From Algoriphagus sp. NG3 (GTDB lineage: Bacteria; Bacteroidota; Bacteroidia; Cytophagales; Cyclobacteriaceae): a stretch of 64,000 nt of DNA. Shown piece by piece: positions 1 through 7,334 of this stretch; within the stretch, counting starts at the first letter, position 1, and every line of letters starts with the position of its first letter. The translations under genes were made by a program, and so were the position numbers. The notes under the pieces were generated by a model. That model searched no databases and was not told the origin of the DNA. It worked only from the letters and a program-made list of their open reading frames with translations. The stretch lies in NCBI RefSeq assembly GCF_034119865.1, contig NZ_CP139421.1, positions 372,001-436,000 of the forward strand, read 5' to 3'.

Positions 1-243
1 GATCTGACAGCAGCCAAGAAGAAAGGCTTGACTGCCTGCTTGGTATGCAAGCCTTCCAGTACTGAAATGGGTGAAGCCAAACCAATCCCTTTATCATCAG
101 GATCTAAAAAGGTAGAACCAAGCAAAGAAACGAAGCCAGCCCAAGCAACTTCCTCTCAATGCAGAGCCACCACAAAGGCAGGAGCTAGATGTTCTCGGAA
201 ATCTGCTGCTGGAAGTAATTATTGTTGGCAGCATGAGGGATGA
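1..243 (+). CDS. C-terminal fragment of a protein with a Cys/His zinc-type tail
   Basis: The reading frame is open from the first base of the window, so this is the 3' end of a gene that starts to the left; the TTG at 28 is unlikely to be its real start. The visible 80 residues contain a CLVCKP motif near the left edge, then a low-complexity Ser/Lys/Pro linker, then a C-terminal C-x9-C-x10-C-x2-H pattern (QCRATTKAGARC ... YCWQH). That tail resembles the small putative zinc-binding module (DUF5763-like, from memory) found at the end of several Bacteroidota nucleases and phage-associated proteins. The body of the protein is outside the window, so its function cannot be given. Confidence 0.6.
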   Translation, partial: DLTAAKKKGLTACLVCKPSSTEMGEAKPIPLSSGSKKVEPSKETKPAQATSSQCRATTKAGARCSRKSAAGSNYCWQHEG

Positions 244-318
244 TTTTGAAATGGAGCAAATAGATAAAATGAGCAAAGCACGAATCTGATAGTGACCATC
301 ACTTCTTAAACTAACTAT

Positions 319-992
319 ATGATGAGAAAGATAACTATTAAAAACCTGATTGATTTTCGAAGAAAAACTGATCGTTCTAAGATTACTTTTTAAATAGTTT
401 AAAGGCAGAAAAAAGTGTAGCTGTGGAAGGGGGAGGTGATTATTGGGTTAGTTGTGTAAGTGCAATTAGTAATGCCTTTAAAAGAAATGATAAAAGTCTA
501 TTGAATGAAAAAGTGCTTGATATTTATGAAAAATTACCTCATGCCACTGCAAACATCACTAAGACACAATATCAAAGGAATATAGATGTTTTAGAAAGTT
601 TTGAGGATTTTGATTTAGATAATGTAAAACCATCATCTAAAATTCAGATTTTAAGAAAACTAAAAGAACAATCAATTATTGAAATCGATGGTTTATCCAT
701 TGAGGTAAAACCAACTCATGTTTTTAGTTTTTCGGAAAAGGGAAGCGATGAAATCGGGGCGATTTGGTTTGTAGCCAAATTGAATGGTTATGATATTAAC
801 GAACTTGGTATGTTTACTGACATACTCTACAGATATTTGGACAAGTACTTTTCAGATAAGTATTATATTAATAAGTCATTTTGTATAGCTGTAGATGTTG
901 TCTCAGGTAGGGAGGTTAGATATACAAGTTTAGAAGATGGAAGTGTCCGCATGCTTTTGGAAGAGACAATAACTCAAATAAATAAACTATAA
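319..992 (+). pseudogene. Hypothetical GGGDYW protein gene, split by a -1 frameshift at a T-run
   Basis: An ATG at 319 opens a frame reading MMRKITIKNLIDFRRKTD..., which ends at a TAA at 391-393. The frame carrying the rest of the protein (AEKSVAVEGGGDYWVSC...) is open from 381 to 992 but has no ATG; its first possible start is a GTG at 423. The two join naturally as SKITF-LNSLKAEK if the five-T run at 387-391 had six T's. I therefore read this as one gene of about 224 codons with a one-base homopolymer deletion, which may be a sequencing error or a real mutation. The product is an unrecognised soluble protein. It sits 28 bp ahead of the next small gene on the same strand and probably formed a pair with it. 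Confidence 0.55.
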
Positions 993-1020
993 ACTAAATA
1001 AACACTTATCTCATTTTAAC

Positions 1021-1323
1021 ATGAAAATTAACTTAAATGATCCAAAGGAATTTACCGTCGAAAACGTCCGCACCTTAATTGCTTCAGAAGATGATACTGT
1101 TCACACACAATTTAGAGTCACAAAAGATGGTTTTTTGTTTCTTTCTCAGGATGTGGGAAATAGAAACTTAGAGGGAATTGTTTTTAGGCTCGAAACAAAT
1201 GGAGCATTTAATGGCTATGTTGGAGAAAATGCCTCAATGGATGATTCCTGGGTTACGAGAGTTTTTAACGTTGTAAATGAAAACTGGCCAAAACCTAAAT
1301 TTCCTTATTGCGATAACTTTTAA
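1021..1323 (+). CDS. Small hypothetical protein (100 aa)
   Basis: This is a soluble 100-residue protein with no signal peptide or membrane segment. It starts at an ATG 28 bp after the preceding gene and probably belongs to the same transcript. The sequence suggests an alpha/beta fold with alternating charged and aromatic residues, and it ends WPKPKFPYCDNF. I recognise no family. Its stop codon overlaps by four bases the stop codon of the convergent gene on the minus strand, so the pair are tail to tail with no room for a terminator. Similar small proteins are common beside defence or toxin-immunity genes, but nothing here shows that role. Confidence 0.6.
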   Translation: MKINLNDPKEFTVENVRTLIASEDDTVHTQFRVTKDGFLFLSQDVGNRNLEGIVFRLETNGAFNGYVGENASMDDSWVTRVFNVVNENWPKPKFPYCDNF

Positions 1324-2498
1324 GCAATGGAGGTGGGGATTTCAGGAATTTGAATCACTTGTATTGACCTGATTCTATCAAATCTAAAATGTCTTTCAGC
1401 AGTTCTAAGATGACAGTGAGCTGTTAAATATTTAACAATAGATGTTTCTTCTCCATTTGCTATCTGGTCTTCATTAATTGTTTTCGGCGTAATTGTTCTA
1501 GAAGTAACTTCGCCGTGATAGTTTTCATATTTTATTAGCCAATAGTTCTCAACTTCAATATTTGCCTCTATAAAAGCTACTATTGAAATCATTTTTCTCT
1601 CAATAGTAAACATTGGCCAAGTCTCTCCAAAAATATTTGCTGCATTTGCATATTCTTTGTTCTCTAATTGAATTGAACCTTCTTTATTAGTTAAAATATT
1701 ATAGCCAGAAAGATAATAGTATCCTGATTTATGAAGTAATGTAGGCTTGAATAAATATTTCCTTTCAATTTCATTAACAATTTTCACGTCATAAATGTAA
1801 TTCTCCTCTTCTATTATTTTGGAAATAGAATCAAGTGTGTCGGATTTAATCTCAGGGATAATATTAAGTGCCTCTAAAGGGAGAAACCTCTCAGAATATT
1901 TACTTCCTTTTGGATTGTACCATTTACACTTTGCTATAAACTTAGGGAATCCCTTTTTTCGTTCACCGTTTTTGGGGTCAAATTGTGCCTCCTTTATTTC
2001 ATACTTCTTGATTTCGAGCAATTCCATAACAGGACTAACAAATTCGAGATAGTGTGTTATTTGGTCTTTTTTGGTTGAACCTTCTTTTCTTGCCGACCTC
2101 TTTTCTTTTTCCAGTTCTTGCTTTATGGTTCTGAGAGATACAAGTTGGTATTTTAGATCTTTCCAATCTTTAAATTCTTCTGACGTGATGTTGATTTCAT
2201 TGTAATCGCAGATCACCTTTTTAAGCTCATTTTGTTGCAGCCAAGTTTCTTCAAATTGATGAAGACTAGAATTATACCATAGGCATTTTACACTATGGCT
2301 TTTCTTAGGCAAAATCTCATTCCCAGACTTGTCATCATAACTTCCTTTGAGGTGATACAAGGTCTCAATAACTACCATAAGAGGAGGAGTCATAAGATGT
2401 TCTCCAACTATTTCAGAGGTGATTAGTTTTTCGTTAGAAGATGAGTTGTAAGGATGAGACTTGAAGGCAACAGTATCTCCAATTGAAAGTGTGGTCAT
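1320..2498 (-). CDS. WYL-domain-like protein with two N-terminal DUF2158/SH3-like repeats
   Basis: This 392-residue soluble protein begins IGDTVAFKSHPY and carries two similar segments. Each follows the pattern PxMxVxE ... VKC(L/K)WYN ... (F/S)xExxL, at about residues 5-95 and 145-215, which recalls the small beta-barrel DUF2158 (YodC-like) fold. The C-terminal 80 residues (WLIKYENYHGEVTSRTI ... AHCHLRTAERHFRFDRI) match the pattern of a WYL domain: parallel beta strands, a Cys-x-LR, then RxFRxDRI. WYL domains sense ligands, often nucleic acids or nucleotides, and regulate many defence systems. There is no helix-turn-helix at the N-terminus. It lies divergently from the reverse transcriptase gene, about 350 bp away, so a role tied to that system is possible but inferred. 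Confidence 0.55.
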   Translation of the reverse strand: MTTLSIGDTVAFKSHPYNSSSNEKLITSEIVGEHLMTPPLMVVIETLYHLKGSYDDKSGNEILPKKSHSVKCLWYNSSLHQFEETWLQQNELKKVICDYNEINITSEEFKDWKDLKYQLVSLRTIKQELEKEKRSARKEGSTKKDQITHYLEFVSPVMELLEIKKYEIKEAQFDPKNGERKKGFPKFIAKCKWYNPKGSKYSERFLPLEALNIIPEIKSDTLDSISKIIEEENYIYDVKIVNEIERKYLFKPTLLHKSGYYYLSGYNILTNKEGSIQLENKEYANAANIFGETWPMFTIERKMISIVAFIEANIEVENYWLIKYENYHGEVTSRTITPKTINEDQIANGEETSIVKYLTAHCHLRTAERHFRFDRIRSIQVIQIPEIPTSIA

Positions 2499-2499
2499 G

Positions 2500-2852
2500 T
2501 TATGAGAAAATTAGGCTTATTGGGTTAAAAATTATAAATTCCTGTCCTTGCGGGGAAAAGCAGATGATAGTCGTTTGGCTGGGATCGTACGTCTCTTTAA
2601 AAAGAGGTGACTTTGCCAAAAGTGGCATCGGTTGGTAATTGCTTAATAAATAGTTCCTGAATATACAGATTTTCTTTCTAAATCCCATGGAGGGAGTAGA
2701 GCAGATAATGTGCCATAGTGTACTTGCTGGATCAAGGTACAGAGCTAATGTCCATACAAATAGATAGCTTATTGGCTTATAGACCTTTAATGGTTTCATG
2801 AGTTTCTTAGTTTTCTTAATAACATAATTGAAATGCAGCGTGGCTCAAGAAT
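2500..2852 (+). ncRNA. Candidate structured RNA upstream of the reverse transcriptase
   Basis: These 350 bp between the WYL-like gene and the reverse transcriptase gene contain no convincing plus-strand gene. Two short hairpins are visible: 2593-2597 with 2602-2606 (CTCTT/AAGAG) and TGCCA 2614-2618 with TGGCA 2623-2627 (loop AAAG). Known DRT2- and DRT9-type systems carry a non-coding RNA directly 5' of the RT gene, so this is the natural place for one. That is an inference from synteny; no promoter or processing site is demonstrated. A minus-strand frame of 99 codons runs through the same DNA and ends one base before the WYL-like start, but its composition does not look protein-like. Confidence 0.3.
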
Positions 2853-4484
2853 TTGGGCGCTGATCCCACTCCTTATGGAGAGTATGATTATTGGAGTTCT
2901 GGTACGCCGTCCCCGCAGGGATTTTTATACCAAAATATGATAGACAATTCCCTATGGCTTAAAAAACGTGGATATTACCACCTCACTCCCAAATTGGATG
3001 TTATTGGGAAGCAGAAGGAATATTTATCAAAAATCACAAATCCTAACTTTGTGAGTAAACATGGTTTTTTCCCACTATTGCATGCTGTTATCACAGAAAG
3101 ACGGTATAAGAAATGTATGCCAGATGGGCGAAGGTCGCATGTAGATTCTGTTAAAGGCCCAACTGCAAAGAAAAGACCTCTACATTTTGCAACCCACATA
3201 GACAGTTTGATTTTTGGCTATTATGCCCAGAAACTTCAGATTCAGTATGAAAATGTTTTGCAAGATGATACATACCTTTCTGAAGCTATTACTGCATATC
3301 GAAAAATCTATAATGCCGAGGATCCAGATAGAGGAAAAAGTACGATTCATTTTGCGCATGAAGTATTTTCGGAAATTAAGAAGCAGGCTCTTTTAAAAGG
3401 ATCCTGTGCGGTTTTAAAATTTGACCTAGAGAAATTCTTTAGCTCTATTGACCATCAATACCTAAAAATTGCATGGGCAAAAATTATAGGAAGGGAATCA
3501 TTACCATTAGACCATTACAAAGTTTTCCGAGCGGCAACAAACTTTTCCTATATTTTAAAGGATGACCTTCGAAAGAGCAAAAAAAGATTTGGCAGCAGAA
3601 GTGGGTTTGATGAAAGAAAGTTAAGCCAAATTCGAAAGCATGGGATTGAAAGCTATTTTGGATCACATGAAGAATTCAGAAATGCGGTGAAAGAAGGGGA
3701 AGTGAAAATTTTTAAAAATCCCTTTCGGTCCAAGGATAGGAAAAAAAGGATTGGGATACCACAAGGTCTTCCTATTTCCTCAGTTCTAGCTAATCTTTAT
3801 TTGTTAGAATTTGACCAAAATGTGATCCAAGAGGTAGTTAAGGGATTAGGAGGATTTTATCGCAGGTATTCAGATGACATAATAATAGTAACGGACTGTC
3901 AATATGAATCAAGGGTTGAAGAGCTTGTAATGAGTTTAATTTCAAAATATTTCATTAAAATAAGCGAGGATAAAACAGAAGTGTTTCATTTTTCCAGAAA
4001 GGAGAATGGTTTGTTGAAAGGGTCGCTTAAAACTAAAGGAGGTGGTTTCTCAGATGATTATCCACTGAATTATTTAGGATTTGACTTTTATGGGGATAGG
4101 ACTTTAATAGCGGCAAAGAACCTTTCTAAATTTTATAGAAGAATGAAGGTCTCAATAAAAAGAAAGACAAAATTTTCTGCCAAATTGGAACCAGATCAAG
4201 TAGGAAAAAAAACAGGCGTATTTTTTAGACAACTGTACCGAATATATTCCAATTCCGATCTGGACCGATATCACGTCAGAACAAGAAGAATTTCTCTTAC
4301 AAAAAACAGATTTGGCGAATACGTTTATAAATCCAAAGTAATACCCAAACCCATGAAAGGTAACTATTTCTCATACGTTAAAAGAGCAGCAAGGGTTATG
4401 GGTGAACCTGCAATTGCTAATCAATTAAGAAATCATCGAAGGATTTTTAATTCCACTTTAAAAAATAGAATGCTGACTTCATGA
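2853..4484 (+). CDS. Reverse transcriptase of the UG/DRT (defence-associated) type
   Basis: This 543-residue RT domain protein has no maturase, endonuclease or primase extension. Visible motifs are motif A VLKFDLEKFFSSID (catalytic Asp about residue 191), IPQGLPISSVLANLYL (motif 4), and the catalytic box FYRRYSDDIIIV with YSDD at about 339-342, a variant of YADD. The N-terminal block THIDSLIFGYYA ... AYRKI ... KSTIHFAHEVF is typical of the Unknown-Group RTs used in antiphage defence, which synthesise DNA when phage infects. I cannot assign a DRT number. The frame is open further 5' (AAWLKNLGADPTPYGEYDYW) but has no ATG; the TTG at 2853 is the only usable start, so the start may be mutated or non-canonical. 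Neighbouring genes fit a defence island. Confidence 0.75.
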   Translation: MGADPTPYGEYDYWSSGTPSPQGFLYQNMIDNSLWLKKRGYYHLTPKLDVIGKQKEYLSKITNPNFVSKHGFFPLLHAVITERRYKKCMPDGRRSHVDSVKGPTAKKRPLHFATHIDSLIFGYYAQKLQIQYENVLQDDTYLSEAITAYRKIYNAEDPDRGKSTIHFAHEVFSEIKKQALLKGSCAVLKFDLEKFFSSIDHQYLKIAWAKIIGRESLPLDHYKVFRAATNFSYILKDDLRKSKKRFGSRSGFDERKLSQIRKHGIESYFGSHEEFRNAVKEGEVKIFKNPFRSKDRKKRIGIPQGLPISSVLANLYLLEFDQNVIQEVVKGLGGFYRRYSDDIIIVTDCQYESRVEELVMSLISKYFIKISEDKTEVFHFSRKENGLLKGSLKTKGGGFSDDYPLNYLGFDFYGDRTLIAAKNLSKFYRRMKVSIKRKTKFSAKLEPDQVGKKTGVFFRQLYRIYSNSDLDRYHVRTRRISLTKNRFGEYVYKSKVIPKPMKGNYFSYVKRAARVMGEPAIANQLRNHRRIFNSTLKNRMLTS

Positions 4485-4509
4485 TTTTTCTGCCATGAAG
4501 TCAGCATTC
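4468..4509 (+). terminator. Perfect 16-bp hairpin overlapping the RT stop codon
   Basis: GAATGCTGACTTCATG at 4468-4483 is the exact reverse complement of 4494-4509, with a 10-nt loop. The left arm encodes the last residues of the reverse transcriptase and part of its stop codon. There is no T-run after the stem, so it is not a standard intrinsic terminator; it may be a processing or stabilising stem, or part of the RT's RNA partner. Confidence 0.6.
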
Positions 4510-4550
4510 ATAAGGATCAATACTTGCAAATAGCTAATGCACGAAAAATA

Positions 4551-4564
4551 AGGGTAATTACCCT
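4551..4564. promoter_or_regulatory. Palindromic operator candidate AGGGTAATTACCCT
   Basis: This perfect 14-bp palindrome lies about 30 bp ahead of the -7 box of the ImmA/IrrE operon. One half-site, AGGGTAAT, recurs at 4603-4610, just downstream of that box. The arrangement suggests a repressor covering the promoter, possibly the operon's own N-terminal helix-turn-helix-like segment. The palindrome is seen directly; the binding protein is inferred. Confidence 0.45.
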
Positions 4565-4593
4565 CTTTTTAAGTTTTTTCATAAATTAATAGC

Positions 4594-4601
4594 TATATTT
4601 G
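4594..4601 (+). promoter_or_regulatory. Bacteroidota -7 box TATATTTG
   Basis: TATATTTG fits the TAnnTTTG consensus of Bacteroidota housekeeping promoters. A T-rich stretch about 20 bp upstream (4574-4579) could serve as the -33 element but lacks the final G. Transcription would begin a few bases before the ATG at 4620, giving a very short leader, and this favours that ATG over the TTG at 4599. Confidence 0.45.
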
Positions 4602-4619
4602 AAGGGTAATTTCTCTCCT

Positions 4620-5813
4620 ATGAAAAATATAGACGTTGATAAGCTTCTGCAGGAAATCTTTAATGACGGTGACGAATTCGACGTTAAGGAACGGTTCGAG
4701 GAGAAGCTTGGGGAATATGGCATCAGCAAGACCAAGGCGCTAAAGCTCCTCAATATTGATAAAGACGTTTTTGATGAGATTCTTGAAGGTACTGCAAAGC
4801 AGCCCAACCTAATCCATGTGGTCAAAGTCGCCGAATTCCTGGACATCGATGTTCATGAGTTTGTCAAAATGATTCTGAAAAACCAGAATCCTGAAAATAT
4901 CGCTTCTATCGACCGCGCCAGAAAGCTCAAGTTCCTGATGAAGAACTTTGATGTCAAAGCATTGACGAAAAGAGGCTTTTTTGATGGGGACGATGATATA
5001 GATGAAATGGTCGTCAAGGCTTTGACTTATTTTGGTTATAATTCTATCAAAGAATTTGAAAATCAACTGGTTGAGCCACTGTACAGCAGGTCTGTCAGGC
5101 AGTTTTCAGATAAGATGAAAGACTTTTGGGTTCGTTCGGCCTACCAGACTTTCAAGCTGATCAACAATCCAAATCCCTATGACCGAGAGCGTCTGAAGGA
5201 TACCATTGTGAATATGAAGCCCTATTCTCAGGATGTAACCAATGGCCTTCATACTGTTTGCAAAGCCCTATATAATATAGGAGTCACCGTGATCTTTCAA
5301 GATTACCTCGAGACTACCCATGTCCGTGGTGCCACGTTCATTATCAATAATAAGCCATGCATCGTAATCACCGATTACTTGAAGAAATACCCTACACTGT
5401 GGTTTACCCTTATGCATGAACTCCACCATGTGCTGTTTGATTACGATACGGTGGCTTCCAACCGCTACCATTTGTCAGATGATAAAGATTTATTCCTGAT
5501 AGAGGAGAAGGCAAATGGTTTTGCTAGGGATTTTTTCATGCCAATAGAAAGCTTTCAGTACATCAAAAGCTTCATCAATAGCCCCTATGTAGTGGACAAA
5601 TTTGCCAAGGAACAGGAAATGCATCCATCTCTGGTTTACTCCTTTTTCACGTGGTACCAGAAGGAGATGTATGGAAAGAATTTTTATGGGGCATTCAAGG
5701 AGTTCTATCCGAATTGCAAAACTGCCGTCAGCAAACTCAATCCCGTGTCCTGGAATGAGGATAATATCAAAGAGGTAAGCGAAAAGATTAAAGCAGTGTT
5801 TGAGATTAACTAA
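4620..5813 (+). CDS. ImmA/IrrE family metallo-endopeptidase with N-terminal regulator-like region
   Basis: This 397-residue protein carries a zinc-protease HELHH motif at about 266-270 (LMHELHHVLFD), followed by the third-ligand segment EEKANGFARDFFMP. That is the hallmark of the ImmA/IrrE (COG2856) family, whose members cleave a partner repressor or regulator. The first 90 residues (ISKTKALKLLNIDKDVFDEILEGTAKQPNLIHVVKVAEFLDIDVHEFV) look like a divergent XRE helix-turn-helix. It starts at the ATG at 4620 because the alternative TTG at 4599 lies inside the -7 box. The next gene starts 9 bp after its stop, so the two form an operon. The family is used in phage and mobile-element switches and in some toxin-antitoxin systems; which applies here is unknown. 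Confidence 0.75.
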   Translation: MKNIDVDKLLQEIFNDGDEFDVKERFEEKLGEYGISKTKALKLLNIDKDVFDEILEGTAKQPNLIHVVKVAEFLDIDVHEFVKMILKNQNPENIASIDRARKLKFLMKNFDVKALTKRGFFDGDDDIDEMVVKALTYFGYNSIKEFENQLVEPLYSRSVRQFSDKMKDFWVRSAYQTFKLINNPNPYDRERLKDTIVNMKPYSQDVTNGLHTVCKALYNIGVTVIFQDYLETTHVRGATFIINNKPCIVITDYLKKYPTLWFTLMHELHHVLFDYDTVASNRYHLSDDKDLFLIEEKANGFARDFFMPIESFQYIKSFINSPYVVDKFAKEQEMHPSLVYSFFTWYQKEMYGKNFYGAFKEFYPNCKTAVSKLNPVSWNEDNIKEVSEKIKAVFEIN

Positions 5814-5822
5814 CCCAATGTT

Positions 5823-6371
5823 ATGGAAGAGAATAATAAGAAATCAAAAAAGGAACAGGAGCTAAGTGAAGCCGATATTGAGCGTCTTCAATTGTTGCAG
5901 CGTGCTCACGAAAGAAAGGGCAAGCAACTTACGATCTCGGATGATGATGGTGCACTAAAGGAGATCGATGAACTCCGTCAGCTGGTAAGTAAGCAACTGG
6001 AAAGTCCGGAGGAGAAATACAGCATTTATTACAAAGGAATCCGAAAATTGCTGATGGATCATTTACCCAAAGGTGAGGACTACAAGCAGATGCGTGATAT
6101 CATCTATGACGAGAAGAATATCTTCCTGAATCTGGGTAAGCGCAAAAGTGACAACAACGGTGTACGGGGATCAGATGGGCGGATGACCTTCCAGCCCGTG
6201 ATGAACGAAATATTGGATATTATTATCGCTTGGGTAGGAGGATCACAGAATCCCTTTGACCTATATAAACAATTTTATCTGCTGAACGAAAAGCATGGGT
6301 ACCCCCATGAGGAATATGATGACTTTACAAGAGGTATTGCAAATGCGATGTTGAAATTGGTGGGAGATTGA
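5823..6371 (+). CDS. Hypothetical protein, operon partner of the ImmA/IrrE peptidase
   Basis: This 182-residue soluble protein starts 9 bp after the peptidase stop and is certainly co-transcribed with it. The first 60 residues are highly charged and probably helical or disordered (MEENNKKSKKEQELSEADIERLQ). The C-terminal half (GRMTFQPVMNEILDIIIAWVGGSQNPFDLYKQFY) looks like a compact helical domain. I recognise no family. In many ImmA systems the neighbour is the peptidase's substrate or a repressor, so this could be the cleaved partner, but no DNA-binding motif is visible. The gene has slightly higher GC than the AbiJ-like gene that follows. Confidence 0.65.
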   Translation: MEENNKKSKKEQELSEADIERLQLLQRAHERKGKQLTISDDDGALKEIDELRQLVSKQLESPEEKYSIYYKGIRKLLMDHLPKGEDYKQMRDIIYDEKNIFLNLGKRKSDNNGVRGSDGRMTFQPVMNEILDIIIAWVGGSQNPFDLYKQFYLLNEKHGYPHEEYDDFTRGIANAMLKLVGD

Positions 6372-6435
6372 GTTAATGAATATTTGGTTTAGAAATAAAA
6401 ATGGTGTTGTTAGCTAAGTTCTACAAAAAATTAAT

Positions 6436-7296
6436 ATGAGGTTTTCAGAGAGAATTGGAAAGAAGCAAATTAAATCTGAAATTCAGATTGACTCAATGGA
6501 TTCTGAATTAAGAATCGGTATTTGGAATGTTTTTTATCTATATATAATTAAGCCTCTTGAAAAAGAGAACTATATAACTGAGTCTGTTTTTAAAAATCTC
6601 GTAAATAGAGTTTGGTTTTCGTTTTTTAAAGAAGCAATGGATCAAATTCCAATATATACAGGTGATATTGCAATAATTCTTAAAGAAAGATTCTTTTCTT
6701 GGGATTATTTAGGAGTTTATGATTTTATAGATTTTATTGCGTCTCATAAAGATCCATCAATTAACTATGAAGGATTTTCTGATTCCATTAATTTTATTTT
6801 AAAAAGAGAACTTTCAGGATATAGAATTGTAAGTGGTTCTTTAGCTCCTATTACAGACGAGTTAGAAATTAGTGAAATAGAGAAAGCGGTTTCTAATGCA
6901 GGTAGTTTAAATTTGATTGGAGTAAAAACGCACTTATCAGAAGCGTTGAAGAAATTGTCAGATAAAAAAGTTCCAGATTATAGGAATTCAGTAAAGGAAT
7001 CAATTTCTGCTGTTGAATCAATTTGCCAAATCATTACAGGTGATCCAAAGGCAGAACTTGGAAAAGCTCTAAAATTAATAAGTAAAAAATTACCTATTCA
7101 TGGTGCATTAGAGCAAGGCTTTATTAAAATATATGGCTATTCAAGCGATGCTGATGGTATTAGGCATGCGTTACTTGAAGAATCAACCTTGGATCAAGAA
7201 GATGCGCTCTATATGCTCATATCTTGTAGTTCATTTATAAATTACTTGATAATCAAGTGTAATAAACAGGGTATTCAATTAAGTACTGTTAGTTAG
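6436..7296 (+). CDS. AbiJ-like abortive infection protein (AbiJ_NTD4 plus HEPN-like C-terminus)
   Basis: The 286-residue product begins MRFSERIGKKQIKSEIQIDSMDSELRIGIWN, which matches the AbiJ N-terminal domain 4 signature as I know it. The C-terminal part (LSEALKKLSDKKVPDYRNSVKESISAVESIC ... GYSSDADGIRHALLEE) matches the helical HEPN-type domain of AbiJ proteins, a family thought to act as an RNase that stops phage growth by killing or arresting the host cell. The conserved GIRHALLEE block near the end probably carries catalytic residues. The gene is strikingly AT-rich. It starts about 64 bp after the previous gene and is followed within 40 bp by the DUF4062 gene, so the two may be one transcript. 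Confidence 0.75.
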   Translation: MRFSERIGKKQIKSEIQIDSMDSELRIGIWNVFYLYIIKPLEKENYITESVFKNLVNRVWFSFFKEAMDQIPIYTGDIAIILKERFFSWDYLGVYDFIDFIASHKDPSINYEGFSDSINFILKRELSGYRIVSGSLAPITDELEISEIEKAVSNAGSLNLIGVKTHLSEALKKLSDKKVPDYRNSVKESISAVESICQIITGDPKAELGKALKLISKKLPIHGALEQGFIKIYGYSSDADGIRHALLEESTLDQEDALYMLISCSSFINYLIIKCNKQGIQLSTVS

Positions 7297-7334
7297 AAAT
7301 TACTATTGTTTGTATAGTTAAATAATTAATTCAA

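Noticed and set aside
319..393. Programmed -1 frameshift at the T-run
   Set aside because: The ACT-TTT-TAA context allows only a single-tRNA slip and no downstream stem was found; a mutation or read error is simpler.
2500..2799. 99-codon minus-strand frame ending one base before the WYL-like start
   Set aside because: Composition is not protein-like, no family resemblance, and the space fits a non-coding RNA upstream of the reverse transcriptase. Kept as doubt only.
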